NCBI GenBank assembly: GCA_003991915.1
Contig: RQTK01000795.1
Coordinates: 84,008-148,007 of the forward strand
From: Elysia chlorotica
Taxonomy: Eukaryota > Mollusca > Gastropoda > Plakobranchidae
Length of the DNA stretch: 64,000 bases
Reading direction: 5' to 3'
The notes beneath the pieces are model-generated. The model worked only from the letters and a program-made list of their open reading frames with translations. It had not been told where the DNA came from and ran no database searches. The translations under genes were made by a program, and so were the position numbers. Positions 48,101-59,938 of this stretch are shown here, piece by piece (within the stretch, counting starts at the first letter, position 1; each line of letters opens with the position of its first letter).

Positions 48101-48825
48101 TAATTACATCAAAATTATGTAATTATTGGGGGAAAATAGATCATAAAATATTTCTTCTGATGGTATTTTCACCCCTCGTTCATAACTATATTTAATGAAT
48201 AAAAAACTCTTGTTTAATTTGTCCAGGTATTATGGACTTCAAAAGTGAACTTAATGACTTTTTGAAGGGCTTTGCAGAAGAAGGAAAGGTAAGGTTATAT
48301 TCTGATATTTTAACCTGGTTAATAACATTAAAACTTGAGAATATTGGCAAAATTTCTAGTTCAACAAAAAATTGTGTGCTAAGGACTAGTAATAACTTGT
48401 GTTTTCTACTTGCAAATTATTGTGCTATATGTTTGTCATCAAAATGGACTGATTATCAGGGAAACCTCAAGCAGTGCATTGTTTCTTTGTAGGATTTTCT
48501 GGGAATTCTAGGCAACATCTAATATCCAGAGATAAGATCGTCTCCATTATCCTCAGCAACATGTTGGAATCAGTTCTGGTTAAAAACTAATACAGTATTA
48601 GGTTTCTAGATTATTAAAGTTACACAGCATTCATTTGTGTTTGTTATCTGAATAATTTTTTCATCATGTAAAGTGATTATTTTGGCTGATATTATTCTGA
48701 ATTAAGTCCTTTTTTCCCTTTCTTCAAAACAGGTTGTCAAGGAGTCTGATGTAAGAGAGTTCTTTGAACGTATGCGTGAGCGGAAAAGAAATAGAATGCA
48801 TTTACCTCAGCACAATTGCAGATAA
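30347..48825 (+). CDS. UBR7: UBR7-like putative E3 ubiquitin ligase (complete, 11 coding exons)
   Basis: 477 residues when joined; human UBR7 is about 425. Order: acidic N-terminus with DALDEVERLEADADAVLGGS (human has a matching VLGGSD element), UBR-box zinc finger with many Cys/His (exons 2-3), PHD finger (exons 4-6: FYCTCSRPYPDEDD, IQCIICEDWHHGR, ICTGCM), a long Ser/Lys/Glu-rich linker, then a Cys-containing WRSKLCRCSECL segment and the conserved C-terminal LGRVQQIE and FKSELNDFLKGFAEEGK. In vertebrates UBR7 is nuclear, binds histones through its PHD finger and has been linked to H2B ubiquitylation (family knowledge). All intron phases agree and no frame break was found. The next gene downstream converges on it. 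Confidence 0.96.
31170..31424 (+). mobile_element. tRNA-derived SINE, well preserved, in UBR7 intron 1
   Basis: The tRNA-like head has an A box TGGCCCAGGGG (31180-31190) and a B box GAGTTCGAATCC (31223-31234). The body contains GTCGGTGTCAGTATAATG and CACATAAAATTATTCAGACG, and the tail is (CCAA)n. It is the best copy of a family seen at least four times in this window. Confidence 0.88.
33058..33185 (+). CDS. UBR7: UBR7 exon 2 (UBR box, first half)
   Basis: Acceptor TTTGCAG ends at 33057; donor GTATGT at 33186, phase 2. Encodes YACVTCTPEGNAGICLACSY and then ACHEGHDLLELYTK, the Cys/His pattern of the UBR zinc finger that reads N-degron-type ligands in this family. Confidence 0.96.
33905..33965 (+). 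CDS. UBR7: UBR7 exon 3 (UBR box, second half)
   Basis: Acceptor TCAG ends at 33904; donor GTATTT at 33966, phase 0. Encodes HFKCDCGNEKFKENKCQLFK, matching the FRCDCGN end of the UBR box. Confidence 0.95.
34796..36150 (+). other. Unidentified, less AT-rich insert with broken reading frames in UBR7 intron 3
   Basis: Several adjacent open fragments in changing frames (34904-35110, 35320-35652, 35562-35777 and about 36020-36150) and less AT-rich composition stand out from the intron. The last fragment is Ser/Pro/Arg-rich and then Lys-rich, as in some retroelement capsid-type proteins. I do not recognise a domain; a decayed transposon is the likely explanation. Confidence 0.4.
36617..36670 (+). 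repeat. (CTA)n/(CTG)n triplet tract
   Basis: TAC units, about nine CTG units, then CTA units in UBR7 intron 3. Confidence 0.95.
37349..37625 (+). repeat. Minisatellite, about four units of 66-90 bp
   Basis: Units start at 37349, 37439, 37505 and 37576. Each reads GTTTGATTATTAGATCTAGAT (or a close variant), then an AG-rich stretch, then GATAGGATGGGAGAA. An (AC)n stretch expands the first unit. Confidence 0.85.
37769..37895 (-). mobile_element. Antisense SINE fragment inside the TA-flanked element
   Basis: Reverse-complement similarity to the 31170 SINE: GTGGACTGACCCCAAGACTG and GACAATTTTATGTGCT, then, after an internal deletion, GGGCTCGAATCACGGACTTT, which covers the B box. Confidence 0.75.
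38552..38647 (+). CDS. UBR7: UBR7 exon 4 (PHD finger start)
   Basis: Acceptor ATTCAG ends at 38551; donor GTGAGT at 38648; 32 codons, phase 0. Encodes NRYNQNFRGFYCTCSRPYPD, the first zinc ligands of the PHD finger. Confidence 0.95.
39952..40005 (+). CDS. UBR7: UBR7 exon 5 (PHD finger middle)
   Basis: Acceptor TTTTCAG ends at 39951; donor GTAAGA at 40006; 18 codons. VEDEMIQCIICEDWHHGR aligns with human MIQCVVCEDWFHGR; the aromatic after Trp is His here. Confidence 0.95.
40427..42621. mobile_element. 2.2-kb DNA element with 16-bp inverted termini and 6-bp target duplication
   Basis: The left end CAGATCTGCCTACTTG (40427-40442) and the right end CAAGTAGGCAGACCTG (42606-42621) are inverted with one mismatch, and CTCTTT lies directly outside both ends (40421-40426 and 42622-42627). 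No transposase is readable; the interior contains a long (TC)n tract (42056-42120). It is non-autonomous. The CAG...CTG ends recall hAT- or IS3EU-like groups, but the family is not settled. Confidence 0.78.
42056..42120 (+). repeat. (TC)n microsatellite
   Basis: About 32 TC units inside the 2.2-kb DNA element. Confidence 0.97.
42906..43011 (+). CDS. UBR7: UBR7 exon 6 (PHD finger end)
   Basis: Acceptor GTTTAG ends at 42905; donor GTGAGT at 43012, phase 1. Encodes HLQTEVPDNSDYHEMICTGC then MCKYPFLWAY, matching the human CQACMKRCSFLWAY. Confidence 0.95.
44611..44879 (+). CDS. UBR7: UBR7 exon 7 (low-complexity linker)
   Basis: Acceptor TTAACAG ends at 44610; donor GTATTT at 44880, phase 0. Ser, Glu, Lys and Asn-rich, weakly conserved in the family; SPSKRKTN is a plausible nuclear-targeting basic patch (inference). 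Confidence 0.9.
45129..45350 (+). CDS. UBR7: UBR7 exon 8
   Basis: Acceptor CATTTAG ends at 45128; donor GTGAGT at 45351; 74 codons. Ends SEGWRSKLCRCSECL, which aligns with the human NWRSKLCTCQDCM segment. Confidence 0.95.
46318..46486 (+). CDS. UBR7: UBR7 exon 9
   Basis: Acceptor TTCCAG ends at 46317; donor GTCAGT at 46487, phase 1. EMYQDRNIEFLIDDSDTMQA followed by FASLGRVQQIEVAQ matches the conserved UBR7 C-terminal region. Confidence 0.95.
46833..47450 (-). mobile_element. Antisense SINE fragments split by a 545-bp element
   Basis: 46833-46858 is the reverse complement of the SINE 3' tail (GTTGG...TGTCCAA). After 47403 the sequence resumes as the reverse complement of the SINE body (GTCAGCTGGTCACATAATAC). 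The middle of the SINE is missing. Confidence 0.6.
46859..47403. mobile_element. 545-bp element with CAGACCTGCCA inverted ends
   Basis: The left end CAGACCTGCCA and the right end TGGCAGGTCTG are exact 11-base inverted repeats and begin like those of the 2.2-kb element at 40427 (CAGATCTGCC). The right end resembles a piece at about 44420-44530 that ends GAGTGTGGCAGGT. No target duplication is clear. Confidence 0.6.
48227..48288 (+). CDS. UBR7: UBR7 exon 10
   Basis: Acceptor GTCCAG ends at 48226; donor GTAAGG at 48289, phase 0. Encodes IMDFKSELNDFLKGFAEEGK, aligned to human LKTELKDYLKRFADEG. Confidence 0.95.
48733..48825 (+). CDS. UBR7: UBR7 last exon 11 with stop
   Basis: Acceptor AAACAG ends at 48732; stop TAA at 48823-48825. 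Encodes VVKESDVREFFERMRERKRN and a short basic tail ending HNCR. Confidence 0.94.
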   Translation, partial: VVKESDVREFFERMRERKRNRMHLPQHNCR

Positions 48826-50194
48826 ACATTTTGATGATTTACAAGCATTCACAGACCAAACAATTTCCTTGCCTTGGTCTTCATGTGTCATTCATTGGAA
48901 GTTTTTTACTTCACATTTCATTCATTGGAAGTTTTTTTACTTCACATTGACAAATGTGTATTGTCCAACAGTATTGCCATCTTTTAAAAACAAGCCCTTT
49001 TTATACAATAATTCAGGCTTCTTGAATTGAGATTTTAGCCTTTTCAGAAACAGCAAAGATCTAAACTGAAAACTTTGTTTAAGAGAATGACTAACTTTTG
49101 CTGTCCTGAAATTCAAACTGCAGCTCTCTTTGACCATGAACTTTTTTGCCACACATTGAATCAAAATTATTAATTATAACTTTGAACACTGTTTAAGTTA
49201 CCAAGACTAAGAAACGATGTTCAGCTTGTAATGTCTTTAAAGCAAATTCACATGGATTGAGTAGATTCCCCTTATGAGTCAACAGTATAATTATTGAGAT
49301 CATAATTATTTTAAATAATTCTTTCTCTATTTGATATAGACTCTTCAAAACTCTTCATTCATTATATCATTTGTACCATCCAATTAGTTCAAAATTATTG
49401 ATATAATTGATATATGTTTTTGGGTTTTTGTTGTATATCAACAGGAGCTAAAAAGTTCTAACCAACCATTGTCTTTTAAAACAATTGAAAATGACACCAT
49501 TTAATTTAAATGTAAATTAAAAAAAAAAAAATATTTGAAAAAAAAACATCATCTTCCAATTATTTCAAAATACATCGTTCATAAGAATTTTGTCTTTCCA
49601 TTTTTATACTTTTTCATCATTTGGAACTAAAAGATCACAATGCCATTTACAAACTGTTTTTAGTAGCCTTTATTGGGTAGTATTATGTTGTCTGTCCTGT
49701 TCTTTAATTTGTATGTAAAGTGTTGCAAATATGTCCTACCATTTTTTTTTTAAAATTGAAACCAACGTGGTGAAAAAAAGGGAATGTAAATAAACTATTT
49801 ATACATGATGTTTCAGATGGTTGATGACTCGTACGTGTTTGACTGTACTGTTCATTGTTATGGCTGGATTAAAAAGCCCATTCATCTTGAAAGGGCAATG
49901 TCATTTTTAAATATAAGTAATTTCTTTCTTTGTTATCTTGGAGAACCCGTTGAATTTAGAGGCGATGCTAAAAAAAAGATTTCACCTAAATGAAAAAATT
50001 ATTTTGAAAAATCGTTGCATTGTTAAAAATTAAAGACCCATGACATACCATACCATTGTATGATTGTTGTATCAATGTTCATAAAAAGGCCATTTAGTCA
50101 TCTAAATTTTTTTTCTTTTTTCTTAACATTTACTAAAATGCAATTGGTAGCGTGGTGTATTTGAGAGGTTGCACTAGACTTGATCTTTTCAGAC

Positions 50195-50200
50195 AATAAA
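50195..50200 (+). promoter_or_regulatory. UBR7: Candidate polyadenylation signal for UBR7
   Basis: AATAAA followed by T-rich DNA, about 1.37 kb after the stop. An earlier AATAAA at 49790-49795 is an alternative. Which one is used cannot be told from sequence. Confidence 0.45.
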
Positions 50201-50220
50201 GTTTACATTCTCTACTATTT

Positions 50221-53200
50221 ACTAATTCATTGAACAAAGCGTAGATATAATTTTCATATGCTTGAACTCTGCAGCCTTTCTCAATGATAAAATTAAGACT
50301 ATGAGATTAAACTGAGAACTTTTGCCGCAGTAGAAAATGATATGTTAATAGTATGCTTTAAATATAGTAGCATGCAAGCTATTTATTTTTGTTTAAACCC
50401 AAAACTAAATGTTTAGCGCATTTTCAAGGACCAAAAACCAAAGGTCTAAGAGAAACTTTCAGTCTCAAACTGTTGTTTTTTTTCAACGTACATGACAAAC
50501 AACATTTACGCATTTTTGTGTATCAAATAGTTTATTCAAGTAAAACCATAGGTATGTGTCGGAGAGCAAAGAGGGTGTTAAGAAGCACAAGAGATCTCAC
50601 GCATTTCTCACCACCAGCTCACAAATTAAGGTGCGTGCATGCAGATGGAGTTTCGTGTGCATAAAAGTTGCAGTACATGTACACATGAATGTATCATCAA
50701 AACATAAGAGTGGAAGCAAGGAAAGGAATTTATAAGGAAAAGGATTGGACCAGATTGAAAAGGTGGTTGTGAAAGAATGGAGCTCTAAAATAAAATGCTT
50801 CAACTCCTTCAACACCAGAATGAGGTTTTCATCTAGTATGTCTTATATTAGGATCTCATAAAATAATGTATGCAATAGTTTGTTATTGCAACAGAGAATA
50901 AAATGCACCAAAAAAATTCACCAAGCTTCAATACCTCAAAAACAGTGCTAATTCAATAGAAATTCATCACATCTTTAGCTCTCAAATGTCACAGTCTAAA
51001 AAAATCACATTATTAAGAAGCTATTTGAAGGGCACATAATTGTGAACAAACATGAAATTTAAAAAAAAATGTTTTATATATATATATAGCCTCCCTCTTT
51101 CAGCCATCATCATGTATTTCTCTTTCTTTCTTTAAAAAATCAACACATTGATTAAAAAAATTATAACCAAAACGTTCTTCAATATTCTAAATCTAGTATA
51201 AAAAACTCTTGCTTGTAATTGATAAGGGGAGATAGAAGCCACAATATTAAAAGAAGCACAGAGTTTTAAGAACTTCCATAAAATTGCAATACACAATTAT
51301 GTCTTACAGTTTGATTTTGCTTCAATTTGCAGCACAATATTGAATATATGAACAATTTCATTACATTGGGAATGCCAGAGATAAGCTTATAAGAGAAAAC
51401 ACTAATTTAAAGCCAGTTTAAGCTACGCCAATAATGTCATTTCTCTATGCTCAGCTGTGAAAATGCACAGGGGGAGCTTTCATACACAGGTTGCGACAGG
51501 AAATAAAAACTCACGCCCAAACCAAACAATTTGAAAGTATCAATTTTTATCCGAGACTCAATTTTGTGAAATGTTTCATAAAAAGAACTCACAGTGCCAT
51601 TGATATGGGGAGCTAGTGTGATCCATGCTCACACTATTTGTGCATTAAAATTAATTTAAAAAAGAGGTTGACCAATCTTCAGAATGTTTACCAAAGTCTA
51701 AAGAAGGAGGCTACCTCCTTAGTTATCCCGACCCACATATATGTATGCAAAATCCTCCCTGTGAAACCTCTCATTATTTCACACTCTGGTATTACTCATG
51801 AAGTTTGAACTCGGATAAATATCCATCTTCATTCAATTCTTCACACTTTGCGAAACAAACCTGATTTTTAAAGACATCATACTTCTTTTGTGGCATAGAT
51901 TTTGGGTGTCTAATTTAAGTGTAATTCATCTTATCTATTTATAATCACTTCATTTCAATCAAGCTTGATTGCATCCAGACTATCTTATTTATCCATTTTA
52001 ACCAAGTCATGAATACTGCATCATTAATACTAGACCCACGTACAATGGGTTGGTATTAGAGACAAAAGCTGTAATATTATTAATATTAGACTGAGGTACA
52101 CTGAATTTCTAGTACTTGTAGGCTAAGGTAAGCATGGAAATGTAATTACCATCTACACTTTTTCATCGCAACATTTCACCAACCATCTTAATCATGATAC
52201 CATGAGTTCACCTTTTCATGCAAAAATATTAATGTATTGTAACTAGAAAATCTAAAGGAATAATTACTATACATAGTTATTTATAATGGTCCAGATGTAA
52301 TAGTTTCGTGGGTACATTTTTTTCTCACTCATCTCTTGTTTATCAATAGTAGTATTTATCACTATATTCTCAATAAACTAAATGCAGTGAAACCTAATGA
52401 AACAGATCTGTAATTAAGGGTGCAAATCTTTTCAGTTCAAAGACATTTTTGATAATTTTTAGATAAAAAATGTTATAGAACCTTAAATCCATCTGATTTT
52501 GTTGAGAATTTAATTGTTTAAAGAATTGGGTGGTGAGAATAGGTATGGAATTTCTGTGAAATCATATTTCCCAGCAACTTACCAATAATACAATATGAAA
52601 ACTGCAAAACTTGGAACATTTCTTTTAAAGGAAAAGATATTGTTCAGTATATTAATGTGGACTTCATCAGCATTCAATTAAAAAAAGATTCAGTCCACCA
52701 TTTTACACAATAAAACATTCTCAGCAATAGGTAGAGTGCAACTACAACATTTTGTATGCTAGAGAAAGAATTGAAAATTCTACATTTATCACACTTATTT
52801 ATAGCCATATCATTCTTTTAAAACAAGTAGCATCTTAAAATAAATGGTTGTGTTTGTTTTTTGCACCACAAATTTCAACTTGAAGTAATTTATGAATCAA
52901 AGATGCATTTTCATATAATTTACTGTGTAGTCTTATTTGTAAACTGATTATTGATAAATGGACACAGCAATTTGTAACTATTCATTCATAAATAATACAT
53001 TTGGTAATTTTCCTTGAAAATCCTGAATCCTGAGAATGGTGTATGTGTGCACAAGTGTGCCTGGCCAACTTAAAGCCAAGATGCCCCAATTCATGCAATG
53101 TGAGTTGCAACTTACACCTACATTGTCCGCTAAGTTTGTAATTCATAATAGAGCTCCAGTCATAGACCTTAAAATGTTGAAATCTATCATAGTAACAATG

Positions 53201-56200
53201 CAAGATTATGTGATGATTGTGCACAGAAAATATAATGAATATGTCATGCTAATTTTTGTCAATAGTTTACTGCCAGGGTGGAAACACAATAAATAAATTC
53301 TTCTTAAAACACGTTCACACAGTTCACCTTGCCACAGTAAGTTAAGACATAGGAAACCTTTCAAATATTTATACATGTAGCATTCAATTATCAATTATTC
53401 AATGAGTCTACCATTCAAGTTTATTCTAACATATTCGTTTCAAAGTGCCCATTATTGGACGAGAAAGAGAAGGGATGATTTTAAAAGAAGTTAGAACATA
53501 AAATTTATGAATGTGAAAATGGCAATAATGATCATGATGACAATAACAAGCATAATTTTTTTTTAAATTAAATAATGTGATGATCATAATAACAATATGC
53601 ACGTTATGATTATTGTAATAATCATATTTACATAAACCCAAAATTTAACTAGGCTTCATGAAACTAACAACCGGCATGTTTAATGAAAAGAATAAAATAT
53701 TAGGAAGACATGTTGCATTATCGATGATGACTGACTGCTCAGTTGAGCACAATTTTGCAGTTTAAAAGTAAATAATAATAGGCCGTATTCCTTTTCTCTC
53801 CATACTTTCACACTTCAAATAAAATTATTCAAAAAGGCCTTCATGGGTACATATTTAAAAAGGAAGAACAAACTAACGCCACTTTCAAAACAGACGTATT
53901 TAACAAGTAGTTGGCCATTTCTCGTTGCAGATCTAAATTGGTTATGCTTGCAGTGAGAAAAAATGGAAAAGTAACATAAAGTACCTGATTTAAGGTTTCA
54001 CCAAAACACCATCCGGGAAATAGTATCGAGAGAAACTGAATGCAACCAATCTTTTTGTAATTGAATGTCGAAACAATTGCCCCAAAGATTTTTTAAATTA
54101 CTGGATAGTGGAAAAAATAGTCATTTCAAGTAAGGTAACATTAGAGGTATGAATAAAAAATAAAAGAACACTGTTATTTGTTTTTCTGATCAGTATAATT
54201 AAAAAAATTAAAAGCAACAGAATAACCAACTAGAGCTGGTCAAACCATCTAGGCAGGAAAGAGAAAACAATCTAAATAATTTTTGTACACAGTTTCGAAG
54301 ATAAATTCTGTTTTCTAATTAATATTTTTCTCCTTTATGTATTGCAATTAACTTTTTTTTTACTTTGAAAAGTCAGCAGGCTTCAAATTAATGTAATTGC
54401 ATACTGTAATGTATACATTCTTCAATACATGTATATAAAAGTAAAATAAACATTTTAACTCTACCTATGCTTATTTGAAAAAAAATAATTCATTTACTGA
54501 GGATCAGTGCTGTCAACAAACATTTTTTGCTATGATTTGTTTTATAATTTTAAATTTTCTCAGCTATAGGGTCTGATGTTGCATAAAACTCAAACACTAA
54601 CAATCTGACACTAATAATTATAGTTTAATGGTCAATTTTTAATTTTGTTGATAGCAATGGAGTGAGAAACTAAATTGTTGGTTGATAATATTGCCCTGAA
54701 AGAAAAAAAAATATCTTAAGAGTGTCCTATAGCACACAAATGCACGCATGCACAAACTAGACTATAACTACTATTGCCCTTATCCTACATTTAGAATATA
54801 CCTCTAAATCACAAGAATCTTGATATTACAGTTAAATTTTGCTTATGATGCATTTATTCGATGTATTGGAAGCAGTAACATTAGCACAAAAACAGACTTA
54901 GATAATTTAAATCGTATACAGATGGTTTTTCCTTTTCTTTTAGCAGTCTATTAAGCTTAAATAGAGTTGATAGTTCGCTGCTTTAAAAAATAGGATGCCA
55001 TACTTACACATTCACTGTGTGCATTTTATTGTTAGATTCTTATCTTTAGTGACTGAAAAATTGTGTTTTGCAAATGCCTTTGAATTGTACAGTCTGAAAG
55101 CTTTTAGTAGACTTAAAAAATACTTATTTTTAGCACAGATATCTATTATATCACTGAGACACTGATGGAAAAAATACATACAATTATAAATTACTATAGC
55201 AACAGTAATCCTATAAACATATGAAATATGAAAATGATAATCATTGCATTGAGAAAAAACAAACAAAAAACGGTGCGATCGATAATAGTAACATTTGTAG
55301 TTAAGAAAGTACATGTATCCATTTTATGGATCAAACTAAAGGGAAAAGAAAAAAGAAATTAGAATGCAGAATGAAAAGCTTTTGTACATTCTTTTTTACG
55401 AAACCCTCAGAAACAAGTATTGAACGGCTTGGATGTTGTTGTTTTTTATGAAATATGTACATGTACAATGACAATAATTATCATTTTCAAGAAAGCTATC
55501 TTTTTTCTATTTTGTGAAGACTCACTGCTAGAAAGATCTCTCTTTCTTCTTTAATCTTTGAAGCTTTACAATGCCAGAAGTGGATACTGCAGAGATACAA
55601 GTTTAGAAAACATTTTTGAGAACCAATTGTCAGCATTGAAAAAAAAATAAATGAAAAATTGAATTGCAGCTGAACATATTGTAAAAGTACTAGAGGTTAT
55701 CTTGTAAATTTCTAAAGACAAATAACTATGCTTTCCAGCCCAATGCTTTATTCTGATTTCCATTTTTCCTTTTATTTGGGTACCTTTCTCTTTTTGTATG
55801 TTTTTGGTTGTTGTTGTTGCTTTTTTTTCTTGTTTTTTTTTTCCAAGGATCATTTTATAGATTAGTAAAAGTCATACAAACATTGCAACAAGTTTCAAAC
55901 TTAAACATTTTTAGACATGTTCTATATATATAGTTCTTTCTGGCGTTTTTTTTTCTTTTTTTTTTCTTAAAAAAATTAATGTTGTAAATAGAAAATTTAT
56001 GACAAGAAATTACTCAGCCAAGAATTCTATTGTACAGAAAATACAGAAATGTTTTTCACATATATTTTATACAGTTACTATCAACTTTCTAAATATTCAC
56101 TAAACCAGCCCTGAAGCTCTGCGAAACTATTCACAAACTTTTCCAATAATCTTAAACAAGTTACAAGGTTCTTAAATTATATAAAAAAAATAACGCATGT

Positions 56201-58380
56201 TTCTCATGATCAATGCCAATGAAACAATTCTTATAACATTCAATATCGATCCAATCATTCTATAATTACTTATGCTTTAATCGAAATAGAGGAAAGGCTT
56301 TGGAATGAAATTCGTGCTACATAAGCCTCAATGAAATATTTTCCTCATCCAGTCCTTCTTTCTTTCACAGTGAATGTCTTACATGGATATGGAGAAAAGG
56401 CATTGGAATGGGTGCGGCAAAATGTTGTCCAAGGCAACAAGCAATAAATGTAAATTGCATCCAATTAAATTATCATCAAACTAAAACCACACAAGAGACA
56501 AAAAAGATACTAGAGGAAAAGTCTTTATGTCTAGGAAAGCCATTCCTTTTTTTTTTTCAATTTTATTTCTTTGCGTTTTTTTCGTCACTTTTTATCACTA
56601 AGCTCGGCAGCACAATTAGAACAGTCAAGGGAAAAAAATAGTGTCTGAAAATTGATTGTGAAAATTTCGGATATAAGTAGTCTACTCAAGAAAGTGGTAA
56701 CAAAAAACAGTGACATTTGTTGCCATAAATATATCATATTATACATTATACTATAATGGGCACACAATTATTGTTTGATTGCATTGTAGGAACAGAGGAT
56801 AAAAAAGCTATAACAAATATGGATTCACACATTAATCAGCCAGTTAACCAAATATATAACTATTCAGTTAGTTAACTGTAGGAAAGACTTAAATGTTTTG
56901 AAGCAAGGTAAGAGATGCATTTATGATCAGTGATTAAGCAAGACCTACCACTGAATGCTGCCAGAGCATATGAATGCAGTATTTAAGACAGATCTTCACT
57001 TCAGGAATAATCTGATTGACGTCTCCAAATGTCAATATGCTTCGATATTCTCAGTAAAAGAAGCACTCAAGTTGTCAAAAGGATTTTAAAATGTCCATAA
57101 AACTTCTTTTTTCCACTGCAATATTTTTGTATTATTGGTAACAAATAAAAAAACCAAAAAAAAGATAAATAAGGTACCCTGTTGAATCTGATACAAAAAA
57201 ATGCAAATGCATATGTGTGTGTGTGTTCTGATTCCCAAACTATCTTGTGCCTACTTCCTTTATAATTAAAAAAGTTAGATACCATTAATTTCGAACTTCA
57301 AAAGAATATAATTGACCGAAAGTCAAATACTCATCAAGTTTAATTATGTTGTAGAGTATGTATGTGGAGAAATAGAAAAACAAATTCATTAATATAAACA
57401 CACTAGTTTAGAATCCTTGATTCTAATACCTGATTATGAATAATAGGCTCTAAAAAAGGGGGGGCATGATTCCTGTGATTTATGTGATGTGTATGAAAAA
57501 TTGTACTCAATTTGATTTCCTGGAATAGATCTGCATGCCTCCAAAACCCTAAATTACGCTATAACTCTAAAATTCTATACTGATTTTTAATTTTCTAAAT
57601 TGATTCTTAGCATGTTTGACACATAAGATAGAGAAAAATAACAACCAAGTGTGTTTCAGATAAATCACAAAATAATCAGTCCATGCTAAACAGACTTTAG
57701 ATCTTTTTTTTCTTTTCAGCTAAATATTCCAAGCATGCGCTTTCCTTTTGATAAATTGTTTTTATTATAATACAAAAAATAAATAATGATGAAGATAGTC
57801 ATTTCATGGTGAAAAAGCTTTTTCTTTACAGATGAAAACCTATTATTTTCGGAAAGAAAGCTTTTTATAAATTTGGTAACACTCAAAAAATAATGTTCAA
57901 CTTACAAAACCACTTTGCAATTGTCATAAATTAACTAGCATCTTTTTTAACTAAACCACACAAAGGAGAAACTAAGAAAAATTTCTTCATTTGAAATTGA
58001 AGTAAAATGCAACTTAATGCTGAGCAAAGACTATGAAAATTCAGCTCATGGACCAGTTCATGCTGGATAATAGAGTGTCATATTGAGGATTTCCTACTCA
58101 TCCGCAAAATATTTTTGTAGCCAACAGCCACCATATCCAATGGCGCACTGAGGGATCTTGAGCAGCTGTGAGGAGCTTTGACTAGGCCTACAGAGTAAAT
58201 ATGACCATATTCTTAACATCATACAAGGGCATCAGCCAATAAAGCAACACACTGACCAATCTTGAGCATGTGATGCCTCAAAAGATGTGAGAGACATACA
58301 CTTCAGCAATGCTAGAGACCTCTGTTCTGATCTTGTTCTAACATAGGAAAGTTTTGCCACCTCTGATTCGGGATCTTTTG
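50221..58380. other. 8.1-kb AT-rich DNA without coding genes between convergent UBR7 and sodium channel genes
   Basis: Only short random reading frames occur; no RNA gene or obvious transposon end was recognised. There are small (AT)n and (GT)n tracts near 51078 and 57217. Part of it probably forms a long 3' UTR of the minus-strand sodium channel gene (inference). Confidence 0.5.
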
Positions 58381-59753
58381 TCACGCCACTACACCGCTAT
58401 TGGGACCCAGCTCAACAGGTTTTGGATCAGAGTAACAAGAATTCATCAAAATCACTGTGGTTCCACCGTTGGTCTTGTCAAAGGTGGCTGCTGGAACCGG
58501 CTTTAGGCAACCATTATTTAAGCTACCATTAATCAATGAGGAATTGTTCAAGGTGCTTTTATGGTTCCGCAAACCTCCCCCTGCCCCGTTCAACTTGCTG
58601 CTGTGCGACTGTTCAGTAGCATCCAACCCAAACTTAGTATTGTTGCTGTTGTCGTGATTTCCTCCTTGATCATTTGGCTTGCTGGAATCACTCCTACCGC
58701 TCCTATCACCACTACCACTGCTCCTGCCTCCACTACTTCCACCATCATTTCTACGGTCGTTATCTCCATTTCCATCACCATCTTCATCATTATCATCATT
58801 TCCATTTTCATCCTCATCACTCCTATTGCTTCCTTTTTCCTCACTGTCTTCATCTTTTTCATCTTCTGAATCTGTCCCATCCTTGAAATTTCTGTAAGCT
58901 TTCTGAATAATCCTGGCAGCATAATGCTCTTTCTGTCTGCGAAGAGTACTGGAAATGGGATTGTACTCTTCACTCTCTTTATCATTTTCTTTGATGGGCA
59001 CATCAGCTGTCTCTGAAGTACCCAAGAAGTTCTTAGTTAGTGCATCCAGAATATCTTTACAGTAACAGCGGTCACCCTCACATATAGGGATGTCTAATTT
59101 GACCAGGATGAAATGGTTTGGTTTGGGTAAACGCAGTGGATCCTCTAAGTAGTCCACGAAGTCAGAGAGTTGGTCTAGAGGTATGTACTTAGTGGCCTTG
59201 GGGTCATACTTTTCCCATTTCTCATAGTACATATCAAAATCATCAGGCGTAAGGCCCTGCTGCACATCCTCTGTGGCCTGACTGAAGTTCTCCAGGATGA
59301 CGGCGATGTACATGTTGACTACCACCAGGAAAGAGATGATGAGGTAGGAGGCCAGGTAAAGTGTTGCCTTTGTATAGGCCAAGCAGCTCCCCTTGGCTGG
59401 ACAATCACTAATCAGTCCACTTAACACTTCACTCCATCCAGCACTGGTGCACATTTGGAAGAGCAGGATGAAGCTACGGAGGAAAGTGTCAAAATTGAAG
59501 GCATCATCCAAGCCATATTTTTGAGGTGCGCCTTGGAAAAAGTTCATGCCCATGATTGCGTAGATAAACATGATTAGGCCTAGAAGTAGACCAATGTTAA
59601 ACAGAGCTGGTAGTGACACAGCCAATGAAAATAGAAGCGTTCTAATGCCTTTTGCAGACTTGACAAGGCGCAAAACTCGTCCAACTCTGAACACTCTGAT
59701 AACTCTCAAAAGAGTGGGTGAGATGAAGAAGCTGTACTCAGACAATGTTGACG
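58381..59753 (-). CDS. Sodium channel last exon: IV-S4, pore, IV-S6, EF-like, IQ motif, acidic tail, stop
   Basis: Acceptor CTTCTAG (minus strand) ends at 59754; stop TGA at 58383-58381; about 457 codons. S4 is [20 protein letters not shown], with gating Arg/Lys every third residue. S5, the pore loop (TSAGW), S6 ending [10 protein letters not shown] and then the cytoplasmic tail follow. After the IQ motif comes an unusual stretch of about 80 residues rich in Asp, Glu, Asn, Gly and Ser (around 58880-58650), then [14 protein letters not shown] and the end SGVVA. Confidence 0.94.
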
Positions 59754-59870
59754 CTAGAAGACAAAAAGAAAACAAAAACAAAAAAAACAAGTCAATAATA
59801 AATTTTACATTACTTAGCGAAATTTCCACATGCAACTCCAACGTGTTCTGCTTAAAGAATAAAAAAGGCA

Positions 59871-59938
<68 letters not shown>

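Noticed and set aside
58457-58897. Several plus-strand ORFs rich in Pro, Ser, His and Leu opposite the sodium channel tail
   Set aside because: They are complements of the low-complexity acidic tract of the channel; no independent evidence of a gene.
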